A program made the translations under genes and the position numbers. 64,000 nucleotides of DNA from Fomes fomentarius (taxonomy: Eukaryota > Basidiomycota > Agaricomycetes > Polyporales > Polyporaceae). The stretch is taken from assembly GCA_022606135.1 (NCBI GenBank), contig JABYQN010000009.1, positions 893,001 through 957,000 on the forward strand. Direction: 5' to 3'. The notes under the pieces were generated by a model. The model ran no database searches and had not been told where the DNA came from. It worked only from the letters and a program-made list of their open reading frames with translations. The first letter of the stretch is position 1, and each line of letters opens with the position of its first letter. Of the stretch, positions 35,524-47,600 are shown piece by piece.

Positions 35524-37679
35524 CTAAAACGCAGCCTGCGCAGCCTCCCTCTCCGCCAAACTCCCCCGCGGTGCCCACGCCCGTACATGCTCGTGCCCAT
35601 CGTGCCATCCTTCCTGCTCCTCCGGCGCGCCCCAAGCTCCAGCTCCAGGAGTCTCAATAAGCAACCGGTCGCCTTTGCCCATGAATACCGTCGCCTTCCC
35701 TCCGATATTGATCTTCCTCGGCTTTAGCACCCTCTCTTCATCTCTCTTCCCATTTTCATCATCTTCCTCAGGCCAATCTCCATCATCCTTCCTCGGCTGC
35801 TTAACCCACGTATTCCTCCCCAGTCCACCAGGCTCGCCGCCCTCCACGCCATAGGGCTGGCGCGTGCGGCGCTCGGACAGTATGGAGACCTGCAGGGGCT
35901 CGAGGAACTCGATCTCGCGCACGACGCCGTCACCACCGCGCCAGCGCCCTTTGCCGCCTGAGCCGGCACGGATGCCGAACTGATGCACGATGACGGGGTA
36001 GCGGCGCTCGAGGATCTCGACGTCGCCGATGCGCGTGTTGGTGATGTGAGTGTGCACGCCGGAAGTGCCGTGCCAGGTTGGGCCCGCGCCAGAGCCGCCT
36101 GCGATGGTCTGATGAAGTAGCATGGAGGAATAGTGAGTGAACGTGTGCGCGAGGGTTGGGCGGGAGTATTGAGCACTATACCTCGTAGTATCCCCAGCCG
36201 ACCACGTTGTTGCCATCCTTGTCCTTGCCGCCTGCACCGAAGGTCAAGTTACTGTTGGTTGAATCCCGTGAGCGACGGACGCCATACTTGTTGACGGCAA
36301 CACTTACTTGGTGCACCCTTGACTTGCGGCACAGGCATGGAATGCCCTCAGAACGACGTCGACGATCCGCTGGGAGGTGAGAACATTGCCTCCACACACC
36401 GCTGCTGTTTTCGACGGAGACAGCAAGGAACCCTCCGGTATCTTAACTGCATACATGTGCATATGAGCATTTTGTACGGTACATGAGGGGTTGGTACAAA
36501 CCTGTGATGGGGACCAAGCAACCCGCATTGAGTGGTATGTCCATGTCGAGCATGGCGCGCATACAGTAGATCACGGCAGAGTGCACGACGGATATTGGAG
36601 CATTGAGATTGCCGCGGATCTCGCAACCCGTTCCCTCGAAGTCGAGCACGGCAGAACCATCTTCTTCGTTGATCTCGACCTTGAGCTGGATCTGCGCATA
36701 CATCAGTACATATACGTATATGTCAGATTCCTGTATAGCAAGACTGACTAGTGAGCCATCATCAAGGTAATCCACCGCTTCCAGGACATTCGTCCCCGCG
36801 CGTTTGGCGACGTCCCTCAGGAGGTTGCGTACGGAAGACTCCGCATTCGCACGGATGTGGTGCATGTACTCCTGGACGGTCTCTAGTCCATAATCATCCA
36901 CAACTGGTCATGAGGGAGATCAGCACCAGTACACTGTGGTATATTCAGTAGACGCACTCTGCTGGATGAGCTGTACGCCTTTGTGGTTCGCCGCAACCTG
37001 TGCCTTCAAGTCGCTCTCGACGTCCCTGATGTTCCTACACCCCGAGCTTCCCGGGTACTGTGCCGGCTTGGTGATCATGTGCTCGATGAGACCATCATGG
37101 TCGAACACACCCTCTCTGACGATCTTGAAGCTCAGCACGTGCGCGCCCTCTTCAAAGATCGTGGTCGACGTCGGGGGCATCGACCCGGGCAGGATGCCGC
37201 CAATGTCAGCGTGGTGGCCGCGCGATGCAGTGAAGAAGATTATTTCGTCTGTGTTAGGGTCGGGTGAGAACACGGGGGAGATGATGGTGATGTCGGGCAG
37301 ATGGGAACCCCCAGCATGAGGCGAGTTCGTCATGAGCACGTCCCCTCGTTTGAGGGTCTTGGCGTGAAGTTGCATCTGGTACTTCACGGCACTGGCAAGA
37401 AAGAAGGTGAGCTCTCAACACCAGAGGTAGTTATGAGTATCGCAGGACTTGCAAACTCATGGATCCGAGGTGAATGGGGATAAAGGGTGCATTCGCGACA
37501 AGGTCTCCATCGGGCGCGAAGAGAGCGCAGGAAAAGTCGAGTCGCTCTTTGATATTGGTGCTTATGGCTGTCTGCTGCAGGGAACGTCCCATCGCTTCCG
37601 CGACGCTCATGAAGCGATTCGCGAAGAGCGTGAGGAGAATCGGGTCCGGAGGACTGTACTTCTTCGTTGGGCTGGACAT
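35524..37679 (-). CDS. HyuB-type hydantoinase B / 5-oxoprolinase C-terminal half, without HyuA
   Basis: About seven exons give roughly 580 residues that cover only the HyuB domain (PF02538). The start is ATG 37677-37679 ([20 protein letters not shown]). Conserved blocks include [96 protein letters not shown] and [20 protein letters not shown]. The C-terminus has [17 protein letters not shown]. In fungal Oxp1 (about 1,280 residues) this half follows an ATP-binding HyuA half in one polypeptide that opens 5-oxoproline to glutamate in the gamma-glutamyl cycle. Here only 422 bp separate the start from the divergent UBR7-like gene, so HyuA cannot fit upstream. It is either a stand-alone HyuB subunit, working with a separate HyuA, or a truncated copy. 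No internal stop is seen. Confidence 0.85.
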
Positions 37680-38101
37680 GTTCAGACGACCTTGAACAAC
37701 TTGCAAGGAAGCTGGGTGAGATAACTTGTCTGGCACCCTACAGACCAGGGCCACTTCAGCTCTTCATATGGTATCCTGGATCGATGTTTGCTCGTACACA
37801 CCGTATGTCTCGTCAGTCCAATGAGCTCTGTTGTTGCGATACAGCCCGGCACTTATAGAGTCCAGCTTGCACGGCTCAGCAACTTCTTGTGGAGGGCGCA
37901 AAACCTGGGTGTGCGATTACGACTCGGAGCGTGAGCAGTGACGATGGTCACATGCAAAGATAGAGAAGACGCGTCGGGCACACGGGGCAGCCGTCCCGGT
38001 TGCGATTGCCCTCGACTTCCAAGTCATTCTATCTGTCCTAATACGACTCCTACCGCCAACACGATACTTGCCAGCACACGAGCTCGTCGGTCATACAAGC
38101 C
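37680..38101. promoter_or_regulatory. Divergent promoter between HyuB and the UBR7-like gene
   Basis: 422 bp separate the two start codons. No HyuA-like coding sequence (no GGT/S-T-ATP-binding motif of that family) is visible in any frame. Confidence 0.55.
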
Positions 38102-39692
38102 ATGTCCGACTCTGTCCCACTCGCGTCCGTGCTCGAGTCCCAGAACACCCTCCTCCAGGAAGCATCCCTCGCGCTCCCGCACCAATTCTCCCAGTGCACA
38201 TATTCGCTCGGACACATCCGCCAGGCAGTATATCTATGTCTCACATGCACTCCCCCATCCTCAGACACGCCACAGCGCGGTATCTGCTCTGCGTGCTCAG
38301 TCGCATGCCACACGGACCACGAGCAGCTCGAGCTCTTTCCCAAGCGCGGCTTCCGCTGCGACTGCCCGACGCGTGCACTCGCGCATCCATGCACCCTACA
38401 TACGCATCTCGAAGAACCGAATGGAAGGAACATGTATGGACGAAACTTCAATGCCCAGTTCTGCAGGTGCGGGAGGAAGTACGATGCAGAGAACGAGCGA
38501 GAGACGATGATCCAGTGTCTTGCCTGTGAGGTGCGCTCGAATGGGTGGTATGGTGTCTTTGCTAATTCGCTCGCATGTCGCATAGGATTGGTTTCATGAG
38601 TCCTGCTTGAACCTCCGAGAGCAGTCGTCTTCGCGCGAGCCCACACCTACGCCTGCCGCACCTGACGCGGCTGCCGCAAACTCTGCGTCTGAAGCACCAG
38701 TCGACGACGGCGCGTCAGACGCGTCTTCTTCGGGGCTGCCCCCTCCGCTCATCAGCGCAGACGACTACGACGTCCTTGTGTGCAGTGCGTGCGTGAGGAA
38801 GATAGACGCATTGCGTAGAGTCGCGGGCACTCACGGCGCGCTCATGGTCGTCCGCTCGTCCAGCTCGGATACAGAGCCGTGGACCATCATTGGGAAGGAC
38901 GCTGCTAAAGAGATCGCACCAGTCAATGTAGAGACTGCGGATGTCAAAGGCAATGAAGACCCCCAGGTCCCAGCTGCAGGCGAGAAGCGCGAACGGTCGG
39001 GGTCAGTCGTTGAGGGGCCCCAGGCGAAGAGGCCGCGCGTGTCAGAGGCCTGTCTGACGCCTCCGCAGGACCAGGGGGTGAAGAAGCTCCTGGATATTCT
39101 AGACGCACCATCGACTGACGAGGCGGTGAAGGAGGAGGATACCGATCGCTGCTACGGTGCTGGCGATGTTTTCCTCACAGAGGGATGGAGAGATCGCTGG
39201 TGCCGTTGTAACAACGTGAGTCCCTATTTCCTACATCTTACATATCAGACTGCTTTGTCGACGTTGTTTCTGCGGTCATATTCAGTGCCTCCCATCGCTG
39301 CAAGCTCATCCTTATCTGCTGGAAGAAGAGGAAACATACGAACCGCCTGAAGACCCTGACGTCGGTGTGTAGAGCGCATCTCTTCTGCTCGCCAATTACC
39401 TCTAAAAATGATATTTGCACGATAGGTCTCTCTTTGGAGGAATTGGGGATGCGCGCGTTGCAACGACTGCCTCGCGAACGTGCCATCGAGGGTATTATGG
39501 CGTTCAATGCAATGCGGTGCGCATCCCCCTTCCTCTATCTAGCTCCTGCTAGCGACTTACCTGTGCCATGGCAGAGACGACCTGATGAAACACCTCCGCC
39601 CCTTTGCTGAGAGAGGCGACGAAGTTACTGAGGCGGATATTCGGGGCTTCTTCGATGCCCGTATACAAGAGATCGGGTCGAAGCGGCGGTGA
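38102..39692 (+). CDS. UBR-box E3 ubiquitin ligase, UBR7/Mlo2-like
   Basis: About five exons encode roughly 470 residues. The UBR-type zinc finger is near the N-terminus: QCTYSLGHIRQAVYLCLTC, GICSACSVACHTDHEQLELF, RGFRCDCPT and CTLHTH, matching the Cys/His spacing of the UBR box. The atypical PHD finger of UBR7 follows: FCRCGRKYDAENERETMIQC, then across an intron DWFHESCLNLR and further on DVLVCSACVRKID. An acidic/Ser-rich linker with a basic patch (EGPQAKRPRVSE) resembling a nuclear signal precedes the conserved C-terminal part (DVFLTEGWRDRWCRCNN). The last exon ends RIQEIGSKRR at TGA 39690-39692. Human UBR7 is a histone H2B ubiquitin ligase and S. pombe Mlo2 is its relative, so a nuclear chromatin role is likely here but not shown. 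Confidence 0.9.
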
Positions 39693-40178
39693 AATCGGTG
39701 GTCCGTTTCTTGTTTCTCCGGTCGTACCCTAGACCTCGAGGATGACTCTTTTACCGTACTCCAAACCCTCTCGTTAGTCCACTGTTCGCTGTAGCCGAAA
39801 GATATTGATACCGAGTCCTCTCTTGGAACAATGTCCGCATGTATTATACGTTGACAGAGAGACCTTAGATAGCTTTCACAGGTCTACCTTTGAAACAACA
39901 ACATTCTTGTTGCATAGATTCAATGGAGAGAGACGATCTCTGTCTTGTGCGGGTATGGTCGAGACCATACATGGGAAGGAAGCGCTCGCAGGGTTGGGCC
40001 CGAGCGCGCGAAAGTGGCTAAACACGCGGATGTCACGGGACCGCACAGGGCACGTGAGAACTTGTTGATCGTGAGTAGACTTGAGGTGAGCCACGCTCCG
40101 GAGCCCCCGCGCATCTTGAACTCCTTCCCCTACCATCTCTGCCCCCACCCTCCAACAAGCTCCGCGCACTCACAAACG
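39693..40178. other. Intergenic region upstream of the Lys/Ala-rich protein gene
   Basis: No gene is seen. The last 60 bases are rich in C and CA (CCACCCTCCAACAAGC), a typical leader in this window. Confidence 0.5.
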
Positions 40179-40881
40179 ATGCCTCGTAAGCCCGCAGCGA
40201 CTTCTGAGACCCCTGCGGAGCCCCGCCGCTCCACCCGTATCAAGGAACAGCCCAAGCCTGAGCCCGCCCCCAAGAAAGCTCCTGCGAAACTGCGGTCTAA
40301 GAAGATCAAGGAACCCGCTGCTGAGGGCGAGGAGAAGCCCAAGTCGACGAAAGGGCGTAAACGTACCGCGACCGAAAAGGACGCTGAAGACGGCGCCCCC
40401 GCCGTCAACGGGGAGGAGCCCCCCGCGAAGAAGGTTCGTCCTCGTGGTTTTGGCCGACTTGCCCCCCCGCCGACCCTCGCTTACCGTCGCGTAGGCGAAG
40501 CCCGCCTCTAAGGCTGCTGCTAAGCCCGCGAGCAAGGCCGCCGCGGCCAAGCCTGCGTCGAAGGCGTCACGCGCTGGTTCGGCGAAGCCGGGATCGCGCG
40601 CTGCGAGCGCGAAGCCCCCCTCTAAGGCATCCGCGAAGCCTGCGTCCACAACTAAGAAGCCAGCATCGCGTGCTGGATCAAAGAAACCGGCATCCAAGGT
40701 ACGTGCAGCGTTGTAGTTTTGGGTCGAACTCGATGGCTTATCGGTGGACGTGCAGGTTGGCGCCGCTGAGAAGGAGAATGGGGCTGCTGCGGCTCCGGAG
40801 ACGATTGCAGAGGAGCCTGAAGCCGAGGCAGCTGCTGAGGCCTCTGGCGAGCAGCCCCCCGCTGAGGAGGCTGCCGCGTGA
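40179..40881 (+). CDS. Lys/Ala/Pro-rich chromatin-type protein with AKPASKA repeats
   Basis: Three exons (40179-40433, 40495-40698, 40756-40881) encode 194 residues. The N-terminus MPRKPAATSETPAEPRRSTR has a basic RRSTRIK patch and is followed by Lys/Pro-rich sequence with AT-hook-like GRKR and acidic islands. Exon 2 is a run of degenerate AKPASKA units (about nine), as in the C-terminal tails of histone H1. The C-terminus is acidic and Ala/Glu rich (EEPEAEAAAEASGEQPPAEE). No globular winged-helix (H15) domain is present, so this is not a normal linker histone. A nuclear DNA- or histone-binding role is likely from composition alone. Composition is strongly GC-rich because of the Ala/Pro/Lys codons. 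Confidence 0.8.
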
Positions 40882-41630
40882 TTATATGTGTGAGTTGTGT
40901 GCAATTTTCTTCGGCTCGCCTTTCAGGCCATTGAACATGACGTGGCTTTGTGCAGCAGACGAACGGTTGCCGCAAAGGCATTATGCCCCCCATTCTTCCT
41001 TTGATTGCTGTCGACGTCTCGCTTTTTATCTCCTCTATTTAACCATGTCGCACCCACCGGAACCAGCCTGCCCGTCGATCCCCTGTGATATATCCTACAT
41101 CCCCCTCAACATGGACGCCCATTTCTTCAGCTGCGTACTGCCCGGTTTGTGTGCCTTCTGTACATATGATTTTAGGGGCCGTGTGTTTTTCACTCGTCGT
41201 TGTCGCATTGCTGCCTGTCCTAGCCTCTGTCGCTGAGTTAGTACATGTATGTTGCGCTGTTATACTACTAGTGTCGATTGGTTTGACTTCTGTACAATGT
41301 AAACATGGGTTCCCGCCGAACAGTGACTCGAGCAAGCTTAATGGAAACCAGCCTACACAACACATGGAGACACATTGCAAGCAGGGAGTAACCGTTAGTC
41401 CACAACTGCGACCGCTCCTTCACCTAAGTGGGCTTCTGGACGGTCTAGATCATTACAGAGTTTTGGATCTACGTGAACTATCATTAGATGAACCATCGTG
41501 AAGGCATACATACAAATACAACATGCGTGGAGTCTGGAGCACACAAATACATGCATCACGAAAGCAAAGAGCACAGCGACAACATATCTTCAACCACTTC
41601 TAGCACCTCGATTGGACTGACCTCGGCGCA
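40882..41630. other. Convergent 3' flanks of the Lys/Ala-rich gene and POL2
   Basis: No gene is seen in either strand. It contains T-rich UTR-like sequence; open frames here are chance. Confidence 0.5.
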
Positions 41631-44600
41631 TCACCAGTTATTGAGCAACGTCTGGGCGCACTCCTGCAGATAGAACCAGGCCTGGATCAGTTATATGAAC
41701 ACTACAGCAACCAACATGTGGAGCACGCACCTTCAACCGCCCCATATTATGGGCGAGCGCGACATTCACGATCGTCCGGAGCTTCCGCCGGACGTCCACA
41801 CGGTTTATGGCGAGCTGGTACGCGCCCGAGCACGTACAGTGCCTCGACACATTGTCGGCCCGCACCTGTCCGCAGCGCGTACACCGCAGGTCCTGCTGAG
41901 CAAACCGCCGCTCGTGCTCGTACACGAGCCGCATCAGCGCGAACTCGATCGACGCCCGGTCGTACTCCCCGCCGCACTTCACGCAGAGCCAGCGTGCGTG
42001 CGCGTCGCGTGCGTTGGGGGCGGGGAGGAGCGCGGGGTCACGGCAGAAGTCGAAGTCCTTCATGCCGTCGCAGTGGCGGCACGGTACGCCGGACAGCTTG
42101 AGCGGCTCGCATGGGTTCTGGAATGCAGCTTCGGCCGCGAACTCGCGCACCCCTACGAGCTCCAAGAGGTTGCGTTTGAGCAGGCCGACTTCGAGTGTGT
42201 GCTCTTTGGCGAGGGCGAACACTGCACAGCTGAACTTGACCAACTCCAGTGCGGGATTTGTGAGGTGGAGGTGCGAACCGGGAAGGAGGGGGAACTCCCA
42301 TTGAGCGAGTGCGTTCTCGTCCGTCATCGCGTCGCGGTACCGGTCCTGGGTGCCCCCGAGAACACGGAGCATGCGTCGCGTGAGTTTACGTGCCACGAAC
42401 TCGCGACATGCGTCGATTTCCTCTGCCTTGGCAGCATCGCGGGGCGTCGCCTCGGGAGCACCGCCGTTCTGCAGTGCGCGTAGGGGCACACGTGTTGCAC
42501 CTTGGCTCTTCTGCGCGGTGCGGAAGAACTCCACCAAGAAGTAGCGAACGACTGCGCGGAAATCCGACTGTATGGCGGGAGGAAGGAAGGACTGGATGTT
42601 CCAGCGCATCTCGATTGCAAGCTCTTCTGGGGGTTCAAGCGCAAGAGGGTCTTCGCAGACGACCGCGCCGTAATTCGCCTCGTCCATGAAGATCAGGAAG
42701 TCGTAGAATCGTTCGGTGTGCAAGTACACGTGCTGGAAAAGCTCGTGTGAGGTGACTGCTGTCGTGATGTACATCGCGTATGCGTGAGCCGTGCCGGGCG
42801 GTTTGGAGGTGACGAGTAGAATCCTGCTAAGGTCGGCGTAAACGACGTGGGAACCCAAACGCTTGAATTCCGCAAGCATTTGGATGAAGGTCTTGCGCAT
42901 GAGGCCATGAACGAAACGGTGTATACCGGTATCGTACATGTTCGACGCTGTAGAACTGATCCACCGCCAGAAGTGGTCAATCGCGATCGTCGCAGGACTC
43001 TCGAAGTTACCCTGAATCTTGTCAACCATCCATGTCTTCACCAAGGACTTCAATATGCTGAATGTCTGTGGGGACACGTTCGATTCGCCAAGTGTCATGT
43101 CCTGCATAGTGTCACCTTTAGAGTACTCGTCGAGTGTGCGTGATGCGTCGAAGGCTGTTGCTCCCCCGCTTCCCTCCAGTTCGTTCACAATAACGGAGTG
43201 TAGTACGGCATCGACAGCGAGGTTCCGGACCGTAATCTCGAGGCACACATTTGAGTAGCAGCCAGGAGACATGAACTCGGTCTTGGCGAGCTCCTCCTGA
43301 GGACGATTGTCCTCTTCGATACCACCAAGGTCGGGACGATCTCCCGGCGACCACCACAGCACGATGTCTTGGCTCGTCAGCCTGCGAGCAAACTCAACGT
43401 CTGCCAGCAACAGGGCCTGGTCGCCTTCTATGTGGCCAACGGGAACGTCGTAGTAGTCGGCCATTGCTATTGTGCGATCCAACCAAGGCCCAAGAGCAAG
43501 GTAGCGGTTGACTAGCTTTTGCGCGACGCCTGTTTGCCACGGGAAGACGTCCAGAGAATGAGGTGATTTCGCCTTCGACATGGAGAGAACGGGGAATTTG
43601 GCGAGCTTGGGAGTGTGAAAGTCAAAGTAGCTCTGCTCCTTGCTCGAAGATATCACGACGGTGTAAGACCTGTTCTCAACAAGGCCCAACTCTCGCGAGA
43701 TAGCCTTCAAGGCAGTGGCGTCGTTGCCGTGGTAGGTGGTATTGAAAGAGAGACAGTCTGGATAGGTGTACGACATACTGGCACCGACATTCTGCTCGTG
43801 CTTGCTGATAAGATCGGCATAGAGCTCGGTCAGGCGTGGTATGGGCTGTCGACGAGTGGCGGGGTCAACTACGTGGAGTTTGACAACCTCTCCAGGAATG
43901 AAGAGGGCGAAGACGTGTACTGGGGCGTTGTTGGAGCAGGCATGATAGAGCAAGATGTACTTGCCAGCCCTCCCTTGGTCAAGATAGCTCCTCTTCGTCA
44001 GCGAAGGACCAGCGCGACCCAGCTGCTGGAGGTCGAAACCAGTCGTTTCCGCACGATTCAGCGTCGTCGTCTTGTCCTCATTGCAGCAGGTTTTACCTAG
44101 TTTCAGGATGGCGCGCATTACCAAGGGTAGCTGCATAGCATTGTCAACGAAACGAAACATTCGTAGAGGGCTGAATGCTAACCTGCAGTTCGTAGACCCC
44201 ATCAACGTTCGGGTCATTGGTGATGTCGATGAAGTGTTCGTGTTCCTCCACATACAGGTCCTCGCGTACAGAGATCTTGTATAGATTGAGGCATGGCCTG
44301 TCCCGGGGAAGGCTGCGAACAACTTTCTCGCACTGATAAAGATCATGGTTGAACTGGTCTCGCTTTGGCGTGGTACGGAGGTGGATATAGAACTCGCGAG
44401 GAATACGAAGTGGGACGGATGAGAGAGTCCCGTCGATCGATAGCCACAGCGTGAACCGACCAGGCGTCCGGTTTGGTCGAATCTGTACAATGTCCCAGTG
44501 GGTGCTTTGCTTCGTGCGAACACCCCTGAACATGGCCGGTACAGCAACACCCCCAGCAGACCCGGAGGTATCTCCACGACGATGCTTCCAACGCTTCCGC

Positions 44601-47600
44601 ATCACCTTGAGCCATCCGGAGTAGTTCTTGGTGACGTCTGGGAGGGGCTCGGCGAAGACTCTTTCGGCCTCTCCCTCTTCCGGGCTCTGCTCTCGACGCG
44701 TAGGCTTGCGGTTCACCACTGCAACACGGAACCCACGGGGGCGCTGGGAGATACCATCCTCGATATCCACGTCGGCAATCTGGGTCTGGGTCTGGGTAGT
44801 TTGGCTCTCCTCCGCACGCTTGAAAAAGTCGGTGACCTTGTGCTGATGAAACTTGTCCTCTAGCGCGGCGACACGACGGTGAAGCCAGTCTGGGTGGCGA
44901 ATGCGAGGGACCGGGTTGGCGACCTTCTGCATCGCGGCGGGGATGGTGATAAGCTTCTGAATGACGGAGCCGAGTCGCTCGATATAGTAGTCCCAATCAA
45001 GGATTGAGCGCAAGTCGAAGTTCGTTAGGCTGTTGTCCTTCAGCCACTTACGCAGGTATGTCCGCTTCACGCTTTCCTCTGCAGAGAATATAGCGACTGG
45101 CACGGCGCGTTCGGTAACGGGAGCACCCATCGGCTTCGCGGAGATGATGAACTTGCAGGCAAGACCTTTGTCCTTGACCATCTGGTCGCCCAAGAACTCC
45201 GCCAGACGACGCGCGGTACTGATGGAAGTGGACTTCTGTCCTCCGTACTCGGCGAGGGTCTTCGACATACTGCGGTTCTCGGCGATCAGGTCGACCAACT
45301 CCCCGTCAGCGAGGTCTCCGGCGCGACTGAAGAGAACATCTAGCCAGCGATCGGCGATCTGGGCCACAGCGGCATAGCACTCCTCCAGTGTCGTGCCAAG
45401 TAGGAATTTCTCGAAGATTTGTGACTGGAAGATCTTGATAAGCTGCAGCTCTCCTCGCCGCTTGACTTCGAAGCCCTTTAGCTCGGCGAGCGAGCCGTCG
45501 TCGTTGAAGACCGCGTAACGCTTCTTCAGTAGTTTGTCCTCTTCCTTCGAAGAAGGGAGAATCATCGCCTTGTATGGTCCGTCCAACTCGAAGAAGATCG
45601 AGTTCTCGCTGTGAACGGCATACTCCCCAGTTTCAGGGTCCAGATCGTGGTACTGGTGGTTCGTAAACTCCGCATGGACAAGATGGTTGAGCATCGTGCA
45701 CGGGTATGAGAACGCGATCGCCTTCCCGTTCGATAGTTTGAACTTGAAGTTCTCAGGGAACACACCAGGGAGCATGCACCAGATACCATCCGTGTCTAGC
45801 TCGAGCGGCCGCCCGATCTGCTCCACGAGCTGCCGCGCCATCTGGATGATAGTCGCACCCGTTAAACAAGTGATGCCCGCCATCTCCATCGAGTGCCAGC
45901 GCGCGCCCTTACGCATGACGTAGCCGTAGAAGGAGTTGAGGATACACTTATGCGCGAGCTGCAGCGAATCGTACAAGACGATCATCTTCTTCGCCTCGTC
46001 GACCTCCGCGATCGACCGGTGCTCCGCGAGCACGGTGTCGAGGTTCTTCTTCCACGTCTTGTGCAAGCCCTTGTACTCGTATCGACGGTCGCGGAATCGC
46101 CGCACGGTGTCGATATAGAACGGATTTTCGCGCTGGCATATAATGGCCTCGCGGTTCTCAATCTTCGTGTCCTTGATCTTCTTGTAGACGCGTCGCGAGT
46201 AGTCACCGAGCCGCTTGTGCAGCAGTGCAGTCTGCTCGGAGTCAGAGAGGTCGACGAATTTGCGCTGAGGGCCCCCAGGCTTCCTCGGCGGAAACGTCTC
46301 CTGGTTCAACGCATGCTTGATCATGTTGAACTCGTCTCGGCGCGCAGGAAAGAACTCTCCACGCCATGCCCAGGTCATCCGACGGTCGCAATCCTTGCCT
46401 GGTCGGTTGTAGTCGCATACAGCGCAAGTCGCCTCGTCAACGACAGAGTCGGGTTGGAGCCGGTTAGACAACATAATGTTTGGATACATGGCGGCGACAT
46501 CCAAGTGGTAGATAAGAGGCTCGTCCATCCGCTGGGGGTTATCCCGCATCTCCTCGAGCTTGGCTTGGATCTGAGCCTTCACTTCGTCATAGTTCGTCAC
46601 GGATTCTAGCGAGGACTTGGACTCCTCGACGATACAGAAAGTGAGCGCAGCATCCAATTGGTCGATCAGCTACAGAAAGGTTGTAAGTGAAGAGGTCTAG
46701 CGCTTCAACGTGAGCACTAACCTGCTGAACGGCGGATGGTTCGATCTTGAAGTGCGTCTCGATGTCACTACGGAATACGCCAGCCTCCAGAGCTTCGACG
46801 TGGCCACCCACGTAAGTTTCTGAAGCTACGAGATGCCCTTCGTACATGGTGCCGTGAGACTCCTCATGCCTGTTTGGCATGATGATCTTGCCACGGAAGG
46901 CTTCCACCTGTGCGAAGCAGGTGAGTAATACGCGTTCCGAGTGTACTTCACTAAACATACCATCAGTAGTGTCTCGCAAAGGGTCCCGCTCCCTTTGCGC
47001 AGCACTTCATCCGGATTGAGAGGAATGATGTTGCAAAGCGAGAAAATAAAGGGGTGAACGTATTTCATGTAGAGGTAGTACGTCGCCACTGCATCGGATA
47101 CGGAGTACTGCGCAAGCACTTGCGGCTGCTCCATCGCATATCTATATGAAGGATCAGGGGGCCATCAATACCAGTCGTTGCACGATCTTACGGTGTCATC
47201 AGCTCGGGATCGAGCTCTATAGGGTTGTATGCTAGCTTGGCTGTGGTGACGGCCTTCAAACCTTGACTTCCTTGTGGTAGGTAGGAGTCGCGCTTCACCC
47301 ATCGGAAGCAGTCCATGTGTACGCAGACCCTACTCTTAAATTCGTCCTCGGAATCCTTCGCAAAGCCAATCTCCAGGAACATGTCGATTCCATGGTACTT
47401 CGCGCGGGCACAAAGGAACGGAAAGTCGAAGAAGTCGCCGTTGAATGTTGCCATCACAGTCGGCTTGACGTCCTGGATGTGAGAGAAGAATCGACGAATC
47501 ACGGCGGGCTGACGAGCGAAGTTAGGAAATGTTAGCTTGCAACATAGTCATATTCAACATACCTCGTCTGGCTCGTTGAATACTGTGAAGGGTCCTTCGT

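Noticed and set aside
40170..40904. A 244-codon minus-strand ORF over the Lys/Ala-rich gene.
   Set aside because: Antisense shadow of a GC-rich coding sequence; the plus frame has introns with proper splice sites and repeats.
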